Positions 63,854 through 64,000 of a stretch of DNA of 64,000 nt are shown here, one piece after another. A program made the translations under genes and the position numbers. The notes beneath the pieces are model-generated. The model saw nothing but the letters and a program-made list of their open reading frames with translations. It ran no database searches and was not told the DNA's origin. Source of the stretch: Paracoccus aminophilus JCM 7686 (lineage in GTDB: Bacteria; Pseudomonadota; Alphaproteobacteria; Rhodobacterales; Rhodobacteraceae); the NCBI RefSeq assembly GCF_000444995.1, contig NC_022041.1, positions 2,917,501-2,981,500 on the forward strand, written 5' to 3'. Every line of letters starts with the position of its first letter. Positions within the stretch are counted from its first letter, which is position 1.

Positions 63854-64000
63854 ATGCGTCGCGTGGTTATTACCGGGCTGGGGATCGTCTCGCCCATCGG
63901 CAACAATGCCTCCGAGGTGCTCGACAGCCTGCGGCATGGCAAATCCGGCATTTCGGCAGCCCCGGAATATGCCGAGCTTGGCTTTCGCAGCCAGGTTCAC
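63854..64000 (+). CDS. fabB: 3-oxoacyl-ACP synthase I (5' part)
   Basis: The first 49 codons only; the gene runs off the right edge. [20 protein letters not shown] is the ketoacyl synthase N-terminus, followed by [20 protein letters not shown]. With fabA immediately upstream, KAS I (FabB) is the natural reading: it elongates the cis-3-decenoyl-ACP made by FabA. GAAGGAGG lies before the ATG. The catalytic Cys-His-His residues are beyond the window. Confidence 0.9.
   Translation, partial: MRRVVITGLGIVSPIGNNASEVLDSLRHGKSGISAAPEYAELGFRSQVH

Overview
The window is a gene-dense, GC-rich stretch of a chromosome from an alphaproteobacterium, most likely a member of the Rhodobacteraceae (Paracoccus/Rhodobacter-like). 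Supporting signs are an RNase E whose S1 domain is split by a long acidic insertion, an IscR-type regulator that lacks the usual three cysteine ligands, a Hint-family protein starting with MPTYIVNQLYFG, a DctB/DctD-like pair, IF-3 translated from an AUA codon, and short intergenic repeats of the GGGTATTTTYGTGAYGAAGAA type. No tRNA or rRNA gene, CRISPR array, transposase or phage gene was recognised.

Region 1 (1-13.5 kb, mostly minus strand) is housekeeping: rplM-rpsI, a PaaI-like thioesterase, ccdA, rne with a predicted ~350-nt leader, the dctB-dctD two-component pair, purQ, icd, and a tightly coupled trio (alpha/beta hydrolase, small membrane protein, tandem HD-domain protein).

Region 2 (13.7-44 kb) is an accessory, transport-rich block. 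iscR is followed by a sugar ABC operon (BadF-type kinase divergent; binding protein, two permeases, Gfo/Idh/MocA dehydrogenase, ATPase), then nspC and carboxynorspermidine dehydrogenase (the carboxy-polyamine route to spermidine or norspermidine), an AI-2E-family membrane protein, a GlxA-type AraC regulator, two small unknown proteins, a SufR-like regulator divergent from an MFS pump, a GNAT enzyme, an XRE regulator divergent from a peptide ABC operon ending in a C69-like Ntn hydrolase, and an amino-sugar operon (ROK regulator; binding protein, two permeases, ATPase, BadF-type kinase, SIS protein). Each of the three ABC operons has a GC-rich hairpin between the binding-protein gene and the first permease gene, which fits excess production of the binding protein.

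Region 3 (44-64 kb) has katG divergent from oxyR with an inverted repeat between them, an esterase, and then a solitary AT-richer gene for a protein with an AGH...N...N...E nuclease-like motif, which I consider the most unusual gene here. Adenine deaminase, a cupin, an AhpD-like protein coupled to a SigJ-type sigma factor, an unknown membrane protein, a hydroxyacid reductase, an SH3-domain protein, a lipoprotein, an M3 peptidase, a membrane-anchored E1-like ThiF/MoeB protein, dut, infC, an Ala-rich membrane protein with a glycosyltransferase-like partner, and fabA-fabB follow; fabB is cut by the window end. All functions are read from sequence motifs only; no database search was run.
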